From contig OY540814.1 in assembly GCA_961205875.1 (NCBI GenBank), positions 11,452,993 to 11,516,992 on the forward strand: a stretch of 64,000 nucleotides of DNA, in the 5' to 3' direction. This DNA comes from Sialis fuliginosa (lineage: Eukaryota; Arthropoda; Insecta; Megaloptera; Sialidae). Both the position numbers and the translations under genes were made by a program. Shown piece after piece: positions 49,028 to 60,949 of the stretch (within the stretch, counting starts at the first letter, position 1; the number at the start of each line of letters is the position of its first letter). The notes beneath the pieces were generated by a model. That model was not told the origin of the DNA and did not search any database. It saw only the letters and a list, made by a program, of their open reading frames with translations.

Positions 49028-49171
49028 ATGCAGTGTTTAGACCGAAAAAAACAAAACAGCAACATCGTGTCTTTTTGACAAAAGTGCAATAAACCCTATG
49101 AATTTTTAAATACGATGTGTTTTCAAACACCGTGTTGCTGTTTTGTTTTCTTTGGTCTAAACACGGTATTA
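49028..49171 (-). mobile_element. MITE with AACAAAACAGCAACA inverted ends, copy 2
   Basis: Reverse-complement relative of 37765-37905 along its whole length (shared interior TCTTTTTGACAAAAGTGCAATAA and GAAAACAC/GTGTTTTC). Ends ATGCAGTGTTTAGACC and GGTCTAAACACGGTAT. Two short open frames here are by-products. Confidence 0.85.
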
Positions 49172-49174
49172 CAT

Positions 49175-49440
49175 ATTATAAAATGCAACGTCTCTGTCTT
49201 TCCGTTAGTGCGCTTATCATTCGAGAACCACTTATTCGATTTACGTGTTTTTTATTTTTTTCTTTGCCCAGGTTTTAATATATATTTTGTTACGTTAGGT
49301 AACATAAGGAATAAGCAGTGACGATATAGTAAATCAAATCAGAAAAAGTTTGCCGACAGCAATACACTACCTAAACTGTTAAATATTGAATAATATAATT
49401 TATAATGTAGTAAATAATTGTGTATTATATTATTAAAAGA
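49175..49440 (+). repeat. Dispersed repeat, copy 2 (partner at 8280-8545)
   Basis: Matches the first copy in order. It starts within a few bases of the MITE at 49028-49171, so one may have inserted beside the other. Confidence 0.65.
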
Positions 49441-50838
49441 AGCAAAGCCACAGGCACAGCTAGTTTGAAATGAGCAAAATAGGTATACAATTTCTATAAA
49501 TATGAATTTCCAGTTAATCAGAACACCATATTTTTAAAATAATACATACGATAAAAGAATCCGAAAATATTTAAATTAATAGGTTACTTACAAATATTGT
49601 CTGTTGAACTCCTCGACCACCTTTGCACTTTCTAAATAATACAAAACCCAGACTCATTGAATTATTATGATATACCTATATGTATATGTATAGAGGTGTA
49701 AACAGTTATTAGCTCTCGTCTCGCAATGCGTGGAGAGACAAAAAAATGTCATTAAATTATTATTTCAAATAACGCCTCTATGTGTATTGTATGCTAATGG
49801 CATTTACGTTGTTGTCTCGCTTGACATATCTAAATCATGCGCTTGTACTTGATTTCACACCTGGTCGCGGCCACACCGTCAAACGGTATCATTTAGAAAT
49901 GGATATCGTTTCATTCATACTAACGTCTTAATTACATTTCAGAGATTAATTTCATTTAATACATTATAGGTACATAAGTGAAAAGTCGTTTTGTTAATGC
50001 TGTAGAGACTATAGAATTGTGACAGTAATAAGTATTAAATATAACAAAAACAAACAGCCCTGGTCGGCACAAGACTTTTTTATACATCATTATATGTATA
50101 TGTGTACTTATTATACTTGTAGTTGTTAACACTTAACATAAATTATAGAAAATAACGTTCTCTATAACTTTTATTATAAATATTTTTTTCTGATATGAAC
50201 CAATATTCTTAATACGGACCTGCTGTAAATCAATTATCATATATCCTAAATTATTTCTGAGGTTTTAGGGTTTCTAACAGTGAAAAGACCATCAAAATTA
50301 GTTCAAAAAGATACACATACGTTCGTAATACATAATCCCTTTTTTAGTAGTAGATTAAAAAATGTTATATTATCTGTAGAACTATGAAAGTAGACGAATA
50401 AAATAAATTACAGACAGAGCCCATATATTTATGTAGTATGTATATATGTAATGTGTATTGATTATAGACATTTTGTTTAAAAAATCATTTTTTATATAAA
50501 TTTTTTCATTCAAAATTTAAAAGTACTCGCATGTGCATTTAAAAAAAAACAAGATACAGGAATGTTATTTTCAGTATTTTCTTTCGTTTTAATTTAAGAT
50601 TCACTATATGAAACTTGATACTGTCATGTAATGATTTAAGACTATACTTTTTTTAAATTAAGTTAAAAAATTAAGTCACAAAAACGTTACTGAATTTAAA
50701 CATTGCAGAGATATCTGTACATGTACAAATGCATAATTCATAATTCGCTTCATTTTTTGCGAGGGCGTAAATAGTTGAACGATTCAATGACATAGCATGT
50801 GTTATAGTTACGTGTTTTTAGAGAATGTGTTGTATCAT

Positions 50839-50867
50839 TATTATTATTTATTTATTTATTTATTAAT
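50839..50867. repeat. TTA/TTTA microsatellite
   Basis: TTATTATTA is followed by several TTTA units, just left of a foldback element. Confidence 0.75.
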
Positions 50868-50879
50868 AAATTGATTACA

Positions 50880-51369
50880 CAGGCCGACATCATTTTTGTT
50901 GTTTCTAATTAAATAGGTGATTTCGGAGATTTTTGACATGCTAAAATCGAATATGTTCACCAAATTGTTCCATCACGACAGGTTTTTTAGATTACTTAAC
51001 CTAAAAGTGCCAAAATAACGATTTTGGCAATGTTTAAAAATTTATTACCAAATGGGTTTTTTTTTTTTAAGTTTTCGTTCACGGTAAGAAATAATACTAT
51101 GTTTCGTCATTAAAATGAATTTTTATTATTTACTGTACGATTTTTTTTGCGGAGATTGCTAGTTAGCTTAAAACTACTATATTTCGGTGAAAAAATATCG
51201 TACAGTAAAAAGTAAAAATTCATTTTAATGACGAAAGATAGTATTATTTCTTACTACACTACTTACACCTATTTGGTAATAAATTCTTAAACATTATTAT
51301 TTCAAAAACCTGACGTGATGGAGCAATTTGGGCATCGGGTTTGTTTTCAGCATTTTTTTTGTCGGCCTG
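50880..51369. mobile_element. Large foldback element with CAGGCCGACA ends (490 bp)
   Basis: CAGGCCGACATCATTTTTGT at the left and GTCGGCCTG at the right are inverted. Similarity runs through nearly both halves: CCATCACG.CAGG, AAATTTATTACCAAAT, AAGAAATAATACTAT, TTTCGTCATTAAAATGAATT and CTGTACGAT on the left all reappear as complements on the right. The centre is about 51150 (GGAGATTGCTAGTTAGC). An almost complete inverted duplication, so the RNA would fold into one long hairpin. Confidence 0.85.
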
Positions 51370-52447
51370 ATTTCCTACATAATATTTGTAAAAATTATAT
51401 AGATCAATTAAATTTGGAGTTGTAATATTTCACAACTATCAATAAAATATACTTGTCTATTGACGTTAATTCTGAAACCAAAAGAAAACTTTACATTTCA
51501 ACTGATGTCACCAGGATTGCGTCAGAGTAGAGAGTAAAATTTCAATTCTCCAGACATCTGTCAAACTCATCTGCGTATGTTTTTATGTTACTCAATAAAG
51601 CTATTACGTTCCAGCTACGCAATATTATTTACTTGAAATCCATCCATAATTTGTACGTATCTAGATTTACGTATATGTCATAGGTGATACCAGCGCAATT
51701 ATGGGGGTTCCTGAATTAAATTTTTATCTCGTCTTCCTTATTTTTGACGTAAACTTATTTTCTTGCACGTAAGGGCTTCACATACTTGTCCGACATTAAA
51801 ATAGTATTGTTATTTCCGATTAATACAATTGAAAAATTTTATGTGTTTTTTAAAAGACAAGGACGCAATTAGGATATGGTATTGGCTCACAGCAGAACAA
51901 AAATATAATTGTAGTTAGAACTCAAAAATATGGATAGGTATAAATGAAATATAACGATAATATCAAGAATAAATTAACCCATACTTAAAAGTAAACAAAA
52001 CTATTTAATAAAATATATAGCTCGAGGTTAAATCGGAAACCATTTTGTCTTTGTGATCTATGAAAGAGTTCTCTAAAAAATTAATGTTTAAAACTTAATA
52101 TTCGGTTTCCGTTTAGATTTACTCGATACTGAGGTCTTTGTAAAGTAAATTGATAATCCGAAGTCTTTTGTAACGGGCTAAATATAAACATATCATTATT
52201 TAAATTAGAATCCTATTAGATAAGCAATCGATTGTACCTGGTGCGCAGTTATTGGCCATAATCTGTATATGGTTACTGCTTCTCTCCCTAGAGGCGGGTT
52301 ATTTGTGGCCCACACGAACTAACTGTGAAAAATTTTAGGATATGATATATTATATTACCATAAATAAATTTTATTCTATAAAATAATATTAGCAATATAA
52401 TTAGGTACTTATTAATATTTTATTCTTTTGATTTCCTAGTGATAGAA

Positions 52448-52523
52448 ACGTTGATTTGGGCCAAGAAATTCTTGACAATATTGCTTTAAAGAGAAATAAT
52501 AATATAGTTAGGTTAAGAGTGGA
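52448..52523. mobile_element. Truncated TTGACTTGGGCC MITE copy
   Basis: TTGATTTGGGCCAAGAAATT CTTG joins directly to CAATATTGCTTTAAAGAGAA, the latter being the complement of the interior of 183-401, so the middle has been lost or rearranged. Confidence 0.55.
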
Positions 52524-52660
52524 TATGGATTTGGTTTAAGACCTATTTGATTTTTCAAATATTGGGTCAATACATCTAACCGAAGTTCGGGTCTTACAGT
52601 ATATACCTATTTAAATTGTTTGATAAATATACAGGTACTCAGAATGAATATAGGGGAGAA

Positions 52661-52800
52661 TAGGGTAGTTACGAATAGCTCAATATACCTTTAAATATAT
52701 GTATTATGTATTAATTATTAAATGATCTATTAGTTATATATTTTCAGTATCAATTTTAATACAATATAAAAACCCTATGTGTTCGTGACTACCCGACTAG
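52661..52800. mobile_element. Small foldback MITE
   Basis: AATAGGGTAGTTACGAATAG at the left mirrors TGTTCGTGACTACCCGACTA at the right, about 140 bases apart edge to edge. No ORF. Confidence 0.5.
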
Positions 52801-53875
52801 CATGGAGTAATTAAGAACAGTGGAATAATAAACCTAATTATTACAAAATTCACAGCAAAAGCCTCTGGATGTACTTTAACTACTGGTATATGTGTCTATA
52901 AATTGCACTTGAAGCACATTACCTACGCATTTCTTCTTTTGGTTATTATTTTTATTAATCTATTTTTATTAAAATATTATTTTATATAATAATGTACTAA
53001 GGCGAAAAAAATTTCACTGGCTCGGGTTGATTTGTTTCTCCCACATAAGCGCACTGTTGAAGTGAAACTTCTTTTATTTTCATTAACGATACGAGTTCAT
53101 AAATACAGCTAAAAGAAAAGTATTAAAATTATAAAATTAATCAGAGTTGTTCTGCGTATTTTTTTGGAAGCTTTATCTCAACAACCGATTTTGCTAGAGA
53201 GCTCTTTCTGTCCGAAATCAGCAGTGGCACAAAGTTGGCACACATTACGGTATGTACATGAAATCAAATTAACATCCTAATGTCTTTATTAAAAAAATAT
53301 TAATGATATAAAATATAATAAATCTATAAATATAAAGTACTTATACTTCTTAAAACATTTTTTATGAATGTTATTTTGCAATCAGCATCATTTTATTAAT
53401 ACCCATAAAATCAACACTTAAGTTTGTTATTTCACATTAAATACAACTATATTACACTAATCCCTCTCGTTTATTTTAAAACGAACCATGAAGCTATTAA
53501 CAACAAAACCAGTGATATTAAATTTAATATAAACTTAAAGTTATATAGTAGCAATAATAATAATTATTAAGTAGTTATTAAATTGTTACCTATATACTAT
53601 AAATAAAAATTAGTAAAAAATATTTTTTTTAAACAAGCTTATTAAAATGCAGTGAAAACAAGAAAAAAATTAGCTATCACAAAATTTTCTGGTATAAGAC
53701 CAATAAAAGCATGAGACACTTATAAAGCAAACGCATAGCTTTTTAATGAATTTAAAAAATGTGCAAATATTCTACCATTATATCTTTTATTAATCATACA
53801 AACCTGAATATTTTGTGAAAGCTGAAATTTTTTTTTTTCAATTCATTTTCAATAAAATCTTGTTTTTGTTTTGAC

Positions 53876-54073
53876 TGACTAACTAACTAACAAACTAATA
53901 TGTAAAGTTAAATAAAAGCTCGTCAATACAGGATTTTATATTTTATATTGGATTTAGAATATACTATTATTGCAATGTCTCCGGACTTATACACGTGTAC
54001 AAAACCGAAATTTTAATTGAAATATTTGATATTAACATACTAACTAACAAGTGAAGTTAAATAAAAGCTTGTA
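53876..54073 (+). repeat. Direct repeat of AAGTTAAATAAAAGCT segment
   Basis: ACTAACTAAC followed by GTAAAGTTAAATAAAAGCTC at about 53878-53922 recurs as ACTAACTAACAAGTGAAGTT AAATAAAAGCTT at about 54040-54070. Confidence 0.5.
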
Positions 54074-54079
54074 AAAAAG

Positions 54080-54210
54080 AAACCTCACGAGATCGTGAAA
54101 AGTGAAAGACAAGACTGTCGGTTATAAAACCTAAGACTGAGACGAAATAAGACTTGCCTAAACCTGGTCTCGTTTCGAAAACCACTATTCTAATTAATTT
54201 ACTTAATCTC
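54080..54210 (-). repeat. Repeat copy related to 10895-11070
   Basis: CTCACGAGATCGTG at the left and GGTCTCGTTTCGAAAAC at the right, with CCTAAGACTGAGACGA between. A 81-codon minus frame covers it but is explained by the repeat. Confidence 0.4.
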
Positions 54211-55489
54211 AAATAACATTTATGTATGCGCCACTGTAAAACATAAAAAGAAACATTAAATGTAACACTAATTATAAATACATATAAAAACAACTTATTC
54301 ACTTTACATTCAACATATTTTGTTACGTTCTGTAATATTTCTTTACGAGGTTCTCATTTAAATGTGTATCTTGTTTAACGCAATTAAAAGAGTCGGATTA
54401 TTGTAGAACATGACAGTGTTAAATAATTCACAAGAGTTGTAGAACGAGCAGAGACCTCCCTGGAGTGTCCCCTTGTCCCCTACGGCCGTTCTGGTGCAGT
54501 TGAGGCAATCAACAATAATTCACGTAATTTTTATTTTGTTTAACATTTTTTACACTCTGGAAACATTAACAGATTAAAATGTCCCATGCACTTGTTGTCA
54601 AGGTTGCTGTGAAAATTTATTGTCGACCATATTTATTTTGTTATTTTCTATGTTATATTATAATGTATACATATAGTCAGTTTCATTTAAGGTTGCAATG
54701 GTGGGCGGGGATTAGACGGTACGATTCACATAGGCACTATTCTCACATTAGGCTAGCCTACAGAATAAAGATAGTAACATTAAAAAACTGTAAACATTTT
54801 TTATCTTATTTTTAATTAATGCCCTAGTGTCTTCTTTTATCAAAGTAAAATAACCATAATTTTAAAAGAATCTAGAAAGTTCATAAGTAATCGTTTTACA
54901 ATCATTCTTATTTTTAGTAGTGTTAAATTACTAAAAATTAATTTGTTTTTAATAAAACATTAACAAAATTATTACAACACTAATCAGTGTTACGAAATTC
55001 TACACGTTTGATATTAATTAGTTAAGCCGTGTTATATATTTATTTTAAATTAATTACGGTACGCCGAAGCATGAAACTTGTTATGTTCATTCTTATATAG
55101 AAGTTAATATTTTACAGAACATAAATTATTTCACAGGATCAATGCCCCAACTCATGTGCACTTTAAATAATAAAACATTACTTTTTAAAGATTATTAAGA
55201 GGCTTGTAATATATACTATAGTCGTAAAAATATATTAAATACTATCATTTGTACATTTATAAAAATATCGTTACGAGTATTATCGTTATTTAGAGTACAT
55301 AAGTAATAACATAATGATGGTTGTACTTGCCATTTAATATTATCTTCTGTTCGTTGTTCATTACATATATACCTATTATTATATACTTTAGTTGATTTAT
55401 CAACAGTTTTTCTAGAAAACTCAAATAATAGTGTTGTTATTGTTGAATTAAACTGATGACAGATATAGACAGTGTTTCATCTCGAGCAC

Positions 55490-55830
55490 TGTCGTCGCTG
55501 GTAGGAGGAAGGTCCGCCCCGGGTGATACCCTTAAGGGCTTAAGGGGGAAACACTCGTCTCATATGTTAAAAAATAAAACCTATTTACCTCTTTTTTGGT
55601 TATTTAAAGTTCCAGGGGATTACATTGCGTAAAAAATAGAAACCATTGATTTTTTTTTGTTATTGAAAGTCTATAAGAGATGATAATTACTGACCGGTTT
55701 TTTTTTGGGGGGGGATGACCTTTGATTTTCGCCCCGAGTATTTCCCCTCCTAGTGACGCAATTGCTCCTGAGAATTCCCGGGAAATAAGTTTTCTCCAAT
55801 TCTCAAAAACTGAAAAAATAAAATTATTTC
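55490..55830. repeat. Transposon scraps
   Basis: GGTCCGCCCCGGGTGATACC CTTAAGGGCTTAAGGGGG (55511 on) is a GC-rich transposon-like edge. A G-rich run near 55708 and GTGACGCAATTGCTCCTGAG (55753) match the repeat near 24633. Confidence 0.35.
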
Positions 55831-56599
55831 TTGCGGAAATTTTGTATTACTTAATTTTTTTTATGAAAAAATTAACGCATACAAAGGTTAAAATAACTAC
55901 TTTTGTTTAGATATTTACCTCAAAGAGTAAAAAATATAATAAGTACCTACATTTGCCCAGTGCCCATATTGAATCTGATTCCGATATAATACATCAAAAA
56001 AAAACTTCGATTCCGACTCCGATTCCAATATAACACATCTCTAACATTGTTTTGTAAAAACTACCAATTCTTTTTTTATTTTATATTGATATTTTTCTAC
56101 ACAAAACGAAAAAACTATATTTGGCCACTATTTTTGTCGAATTATCTCCAGGAACATTTTATTATTTATCAATTTGTTATAATACCTAATAACTAATAGC
56201 AAAGCCTGAATTAGAATATATTGAAGATGCCTTATCCAAATAATATGAATTCTTACGTATATTCTATAGAAATGTATTTTTTCCATCTTGGTTCGTTTTC
56301 CACATATATAGCGTTGACCCCGTCAGGAGCAGAATTGCACAGAGCTGTGAACATCGGCATATTTGATATATGGCTATTTTATATCTACACAGGTAATAAC
56401 TATTATTTTTCAAGAACCGTTGTCGATGGCTGTCATAAAATAAACTGTTGTTTTGCAGTTAAACAAAAGCGTGCGTTCAGTGGCGTATATATTTTTTTAT
56501 ATTTATATTTTGTAGATAATAATAAATTAAATTATATACGAATTTTATAACATTAATTAAAATTTAAAATAATGAATTTAAAAATCCTTGTAAGCTAAC

Positions 56600-56864
56600 A
56601 CGGCCGTAACTACCACCGGGGTAGCCAGAGCAGTGCCCCGGGGCCCCGAGGTTAGGGGGGCCCCGCAGCATAAAAATTGGAGGAAGTAAGTGAATAGGAA
56701 AAATTGTCTTCAATTATTACTAATTTTGAATTAAATGACCTTAGTTTGTTAACTATGATCAAAAAAAAAAAAATTAATTTTTCCTTTTGCATATTCTGGG
56801 GGCCCGTCAGCCACCTCTTGCCCCAGGGCCCACGAGCTTCTACTTACGACCCTGTAAGCTAATA
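56600..56864. mobile_element. GGGGCCCC-tipped element, copy 2
   Basis: ACGGCCGTAACTACCACCGG at the left and CTTCTACTTACGACCCTG at the right, with GGGCCCGTCAGCCACCTCTT GCCCCAGGGCCC inside the right end. The right end is the complement of the left end of the element at 44747. About 265 bases, no ORF. Confidence 0.65.
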
Positions 56865-57067
56865 ATAATACACTGTGATAAGTAAAAATGAGTATATAAT
56901 GTTCACTTTGTTCACATATTAAATAATAAGATATATAAAATAAAATCTTGTTTTCTTTCAAAAATAACGATGCAAATGTTAAGATGAGAACATCATAAAT
57001 GATAAGACGAGACTTTTTATGTGAGTGTTAAAGAAATTATAAATAATTATAGTATTTCAACATCTTT

Positions 57068-57343
57068 CTAGGTCCACTGATGATTGTAAGATATAAATGA
57101 TTTAATACAGTTTTTAACTATTTTAATAATATTTCTCGTATTACCAGTATTTTGACTTGCGTCGTCACGCCACTGTTCTAAGCAGCGACAACGTTTCCCA
57201 CGCATCCGTGTTTTACTAGTCACACAGGTGGCGGGGTACACCACAACTGTACACACAACTACTATAAATAATCGAACGTATTGATCGGACGGATCAACAG
57301 GTTGTCTCAACGCGCTTTGATTTTTTGCGCGCTTCTTTCTCAT
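57068..57343 (-). CDS. Possible small membrane-protein exon (weak)
   Basis: A 91-codon minus-strand frame. The start is basic (MRKKRAKNQS), followed by a hydrophobic segment at about residues 23-40 (YVRLFIVVVCTVVVYPAT) and a basic, Cys-containing stretch (RMRGKRCRC). The 5' two thirds lie in locally GC-richer DNA; the 3' third is AT-rich noise, and a GGTAATACG near 57139 could be a donor site. Codon evidence is thin, there is no known domain, and the segment contains CAGTGGCGTGACG, which resembles hAT-type ends. Most likely chance or transposon DNA, listed because it is the only other frame with protein-like features. Confidence 0.12.
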   Translation of the reverse strand: MRKKRAKNQSALRQPVDPSDQYVRLFIVVVCTVVVYPATCVTSKTRMRGKRCRCLEQWRDDASQNTGNTRNIIKIVKNCIKSFISYNHQWT

Positions 57344-57760
57344 CGTACGTTTTGTAGGAGGCCATTAATTTATCCGTACAATTTTTCAAACTCGGAAAGT
57401 ATTTCTCCACGACAGATGTCTGAATGCTTAATGGTTATGTTACTTGATATATAAACAGTTTTCTTTACGATCGTACAAGTGTCTTTATAGATATATGAAG
57501 TTTAAAAAATATGTATTTGCGTCATTACATCCAAAATATGATGTTTTGGTATTTCGTGATGAAAATATGAAAAATGATGTGTACTACATTCATAAATTCA
57601 TACTTGTCAATAGAGGCTTAATTGTATGTGAGATTAAAAATTATTTTATACTGAATTTAAGTAACACAACCTATATGACAAGGTGGATTCAAGTAGGAGG
57701 GGTGAAGGATGATGACTAACAAATAATCTGAAGTTAATAAATAAGAAAAAAAGATGAACA

Positions 57761-57974
57761 CCCATGTAGGAAATTACGAAGGAGCCACAGTTGGTCCAGG
57801 CTTGCGCCAATGGCTGACCCAGAATTGGCCCAATCTTGGGTAAAGAATAGGTGACCGAAGCTCGGTATCTGAAGATTGGTCTAGATTGTGACCAATATTG
57901 AAAAAAATAACACTGGTAACCCAATATTAGACCAAGCTTGAACTCACCGTCAAGGCTGACATTTCCTACATGGG
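57761..57974. mobile_element. MITE with CCCATGTAGGAAAT ends
   Basis: CCCATGTAGGAAAT at the left and ATTTCCTACATGGG at the right are exact inverted repeats of 14 bases. The interior holds repeated TTGG.CCA words (AGTTGGTCCAGGC, AATTGGCCCAATCTTGGG, AGATTGGTCTAG). 214 bases. The 92-codon minus frame crossing it is a by-product. Confidence 0.8.
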
Positions 57975-58139
57975 CAAGTGCTTAAGGATTTCGTACCGTT
58001 ATATGAAACTTAATTATTAACAACAGTTAGTTACGTAGACGATGGAACCGCTTCACAAGTCCTTGTGTTTGTAGGCGTCTTTACGTAGACGCTATATCAA
58101 TGAATCCGCAAAATTAAATTTGTCACGTAATAATTTCAC

Positions 58140-58440
58140 ATACATAGATTGAGAATATAATGATTTTCGGATTTTTTTGCTTTACTTGTGCTATGAGCTT
58201 TCCTACCAAATTTTAAGATTTTAGGCCAACGGAAAGTACCCTATAGGTTTTGATGATCAGTCAGTGGGCCAGTTTAGCTGTCAGTATCAAAATACATTTT
58301 GAAAGGCCGCACCTTTTTATTGCATTCTGTTAGAAACTTGAATTTTTTACAGGATATTAATTTCAACTTGATACATCTAGTCGTTATTGAGAAAAAGTAT
58401 TTTGGTGGATAAACAAATAGACGAACAAAAAGTAATGGAA
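58140..58440 (+). repeat. Retroposon/Helitron-like tail fragment
   Basis: TCCTACCAAATTTTAAGATT, GATGATCAGTCAGTGGGCCA, TTGATACATCTAGTCGTTAT TGAGAAAA are typical of repeated non-coding tails in insects. No ends defined. Confidence 0.4.
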
Positions 58441-58452
58441 CCTTAAAAGTAA

Positions 58453-58875
58453 TTTAGGGTCGATCTAGACTATCGAGCCGGTCTCGGTCCGGTCTCACTC
58501 TAATCAAATCTTATGATTTTTACATTAACGAGCCGATCTTGGGCCGGTCACGGTCTGGTCTCGCTCCAATAAAATCTTATGGTATTCACATTATCGCGTA
58601 AATTTAGATCACGTTTTACTTGGTGTTTAGTACTAGAGTGATCGAAGACGAACTGAAGTCCCTATTCACACTATTGGTACAATCCATGCCAGGTTCGATC
58701 ACACTCCAGTAAAATTTTCTTTGTACTGTGCTGTATCGGAGCGAGATTGGACCGAAACCTGACCTATACCTATAGTGTGAATGATTTTATTGTTTATTGT
58801 TTATTTATATTTGATTGGAGCGAAACCGGGCCGAGACCGGCCCGATACCGGCTCGATAGTCTGGATCGACCCTTA
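58453..58875. mobile_element. Foldback MITE, GGGTCGAT/ACCGGTCTCGG family, long copy
   Basis: TTAGGGTCGATCTAGACTAT CGAGCCGG at the left mirrors CCGGCTCGATAGTCTGGATC GACCCTTA at the right. CCGGTCTCGGTCCGGTCTCA is repeated with variation inside. 423 bases; the 97-base copy is at 24942-25038. Confidence 0.85.
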
Positions 58876-59500
58876 ATGTTCCTCATCCCTCATTTAGGTC
58901 ATAGCTATCTTCATAATATAATCTTATTCAACATATCTTAATACAAAGTTCTTCATATTTATATTACCACACTCCATATTTATTAGTTTAAGAAATTTTT
59001 AATCATTAAAATAAAAAAGATACAATGATAATAAACATTATGATTAGGCAATGGAAATAAACTACAAATATACTGAAGGTCTTATAAACAATGTGAACGT
59101 CCTTGCTAACTTGTTACAAATTCGTCAAACACAAATTATTTTCCAATGATTCATTCAAGTTGGTGGTATAAATTACTAGTTATAAATATTCAAGCTTGAA
59201 ATCTGCAGTTATTTCTTTATTTTTGACATAGTTTAAATGGTTTATGAATTTCGAAGAAATCATAACCAACACATGAAAGAAATAAACGACAACGCCATTT
59301 CTTTCATACAATCAAAACGCCCCCGCATTTGGTCCTCACCCATTGTCTGTGATGAGCAACAACAGATAATATACGTGTCGAATCGGCCGCTCCGTTGTTT
59401 CAGAACAGCATTAACAAGTTTACAGCCATAGATATAAATCTAAATACCTCATATACACATGTATTTTGCTGGATCACTTATGTATGTACCTACATCCAGT

Positions 59501-59560
59501 CTGTTCTTTACTTACGCGGTAAATACGTTCCAGAGAGAATAACGTAAAGTGTGAAAAGAT
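59501..59560 (+). mobile_element. Fragment of the CTTTTTACGCGG MITE
   Basis: TTACGCGGTAAATACGTTCC AGAG resembles the left inner end of the element at 1509-1758. Confidence 0.45.
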
Positions 59561-59777
59561 TAGCTATAAATTTCTTCTTACCTTCATTTCTTTCAGCAAT
59601 ATATAACTTGTATTTAATAATAATTTATTTCATTCCGCTAGCTAGTACTTCTTTTTGTGTCGAATTTAAATTCACTTTTCACATTAAATGAGAAAAAAAA
59701 ACTTTCATCAATGTGAAATGAATTTAGTTATTAAAAATACACTCTACAAAAAAATTTAAAAAAATTTAAAAATCAAA

Positions 59778-59992
59778 GCGACTTAAAAAAACAACTAAAA
59801 ACACTGAAAAGTATATACTTAATTAAATATAACAGTTCTTAAAATAGGTTTTCTTTTTTCTTTATTGAAAAGTTTTTTAATAGCTTGGTACCGACTTAAA
59901 AACTGTTAAATTTAATTATTATATACTTTTCAATGTTTTTAGTTGCTTTTATTAACTTTTTATTTTTTCCCTTTTAAGTGGCGTATCTAAGT
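59778..59992. mobile_element. Foldback MITE, ~215 bp
   Basis: CGACTTAAAAAAACAACTAA AAACACTGAAAAGTATATA at the left is mirrored by TATATACTTTTCAATGTTTT TAGTTGCTTTT and TTTTAAGTGGCG at the right. AACAGTT near 59833 pairs with AACTGTT near 59901. The short unpaired centre contains GCTTGGTACCGAC. Confidence 0.7.
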
Positions 59993-60539
59993 ACCTACAT
60001 CGTCAGATTCTATTGATATTTATATGGGATCACCTCGAAAATATAGGTACTCTTTCAAACAAAAAAATCGTCAAAATCGGTACATGTTTATCGGAGTTAT
60101 GCTCGAACATACATAAAAAAAAACATCTGCCAAGTAAATGCACAGTACTTTCTCGTGCTAAATTCACCAAAGATAGTTAATTAATTATTGAACAATTTAA
60201 ATAAAAAACGATTTAATTTTTATACAATTTTACTAAAAAATATTAGTTCGAAATTTTTCCTAAAACGCAATTGATTATGTTATTGTATATTTTTAATTTT
60301 TTGACAATTTCAATCTAAATCTGAATTTAAGCAAACGTCAAAATGACATTTAATATGTCCAAGCAAATATCAGTTTAGAAACACAAAACACGACAACGAT
60401 AATAAATTGAGATAAATCTTTGTAAGGGAATATTTTACAACAAACGTTATAGGAAATTTAATGTTCTACAAAAAATATTGAATACAATTTTCACGAACAT
60501 GTGTCGTTCTTGAGATATCTTGTAAAAATAAATATTTTG

Positions 60540-60740
60540 GGATGTGACCCCTCCCCCTTACACACGATTTTGATGATTTTGAAATGGAACCGTCCTTAAG
60601 CCAGAGCCAACCATCCGGCCAAGTTTCAACAATATCGGTTCAGTGGTTCATGAGTTATGCGTGTGACAAGGATTCAGGGAACAGACGGATGGACGGACAG
60701 ACAGACACGGAACGAAAAATGTTTGTCTTGACGTGAAACG
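60540..60740 (+). repeat. Retroposon-like tail
   Basis: GACCCCTCCCCCTTACACAC, CCAACCATCCGGCCAAGTTT CAACAATATCGGTTCAGTGG, then GACGGATGGACGGACAGACA. A typical non-coding repeat tail; ends not defined. Confidence 0.5.
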
Positions 60741-60949
60741 GAACGATCAATTTAAAATTTTGAAATCGGAAAACATTTTTTTGTCTCAATCTGAAACGAT
60801 CACAAAGCTTATCGTATCTTCGATATTGCGAGGAAGCAATATGTACAGCCGAATAGAAATAGATTAACTTTCTCCTTTTTTGAAATCGGTTACAAATAAA
60901 AACAATCGTGTATTAAAATAACAATATTATTAAAAGTAGGAGTTAGTAT

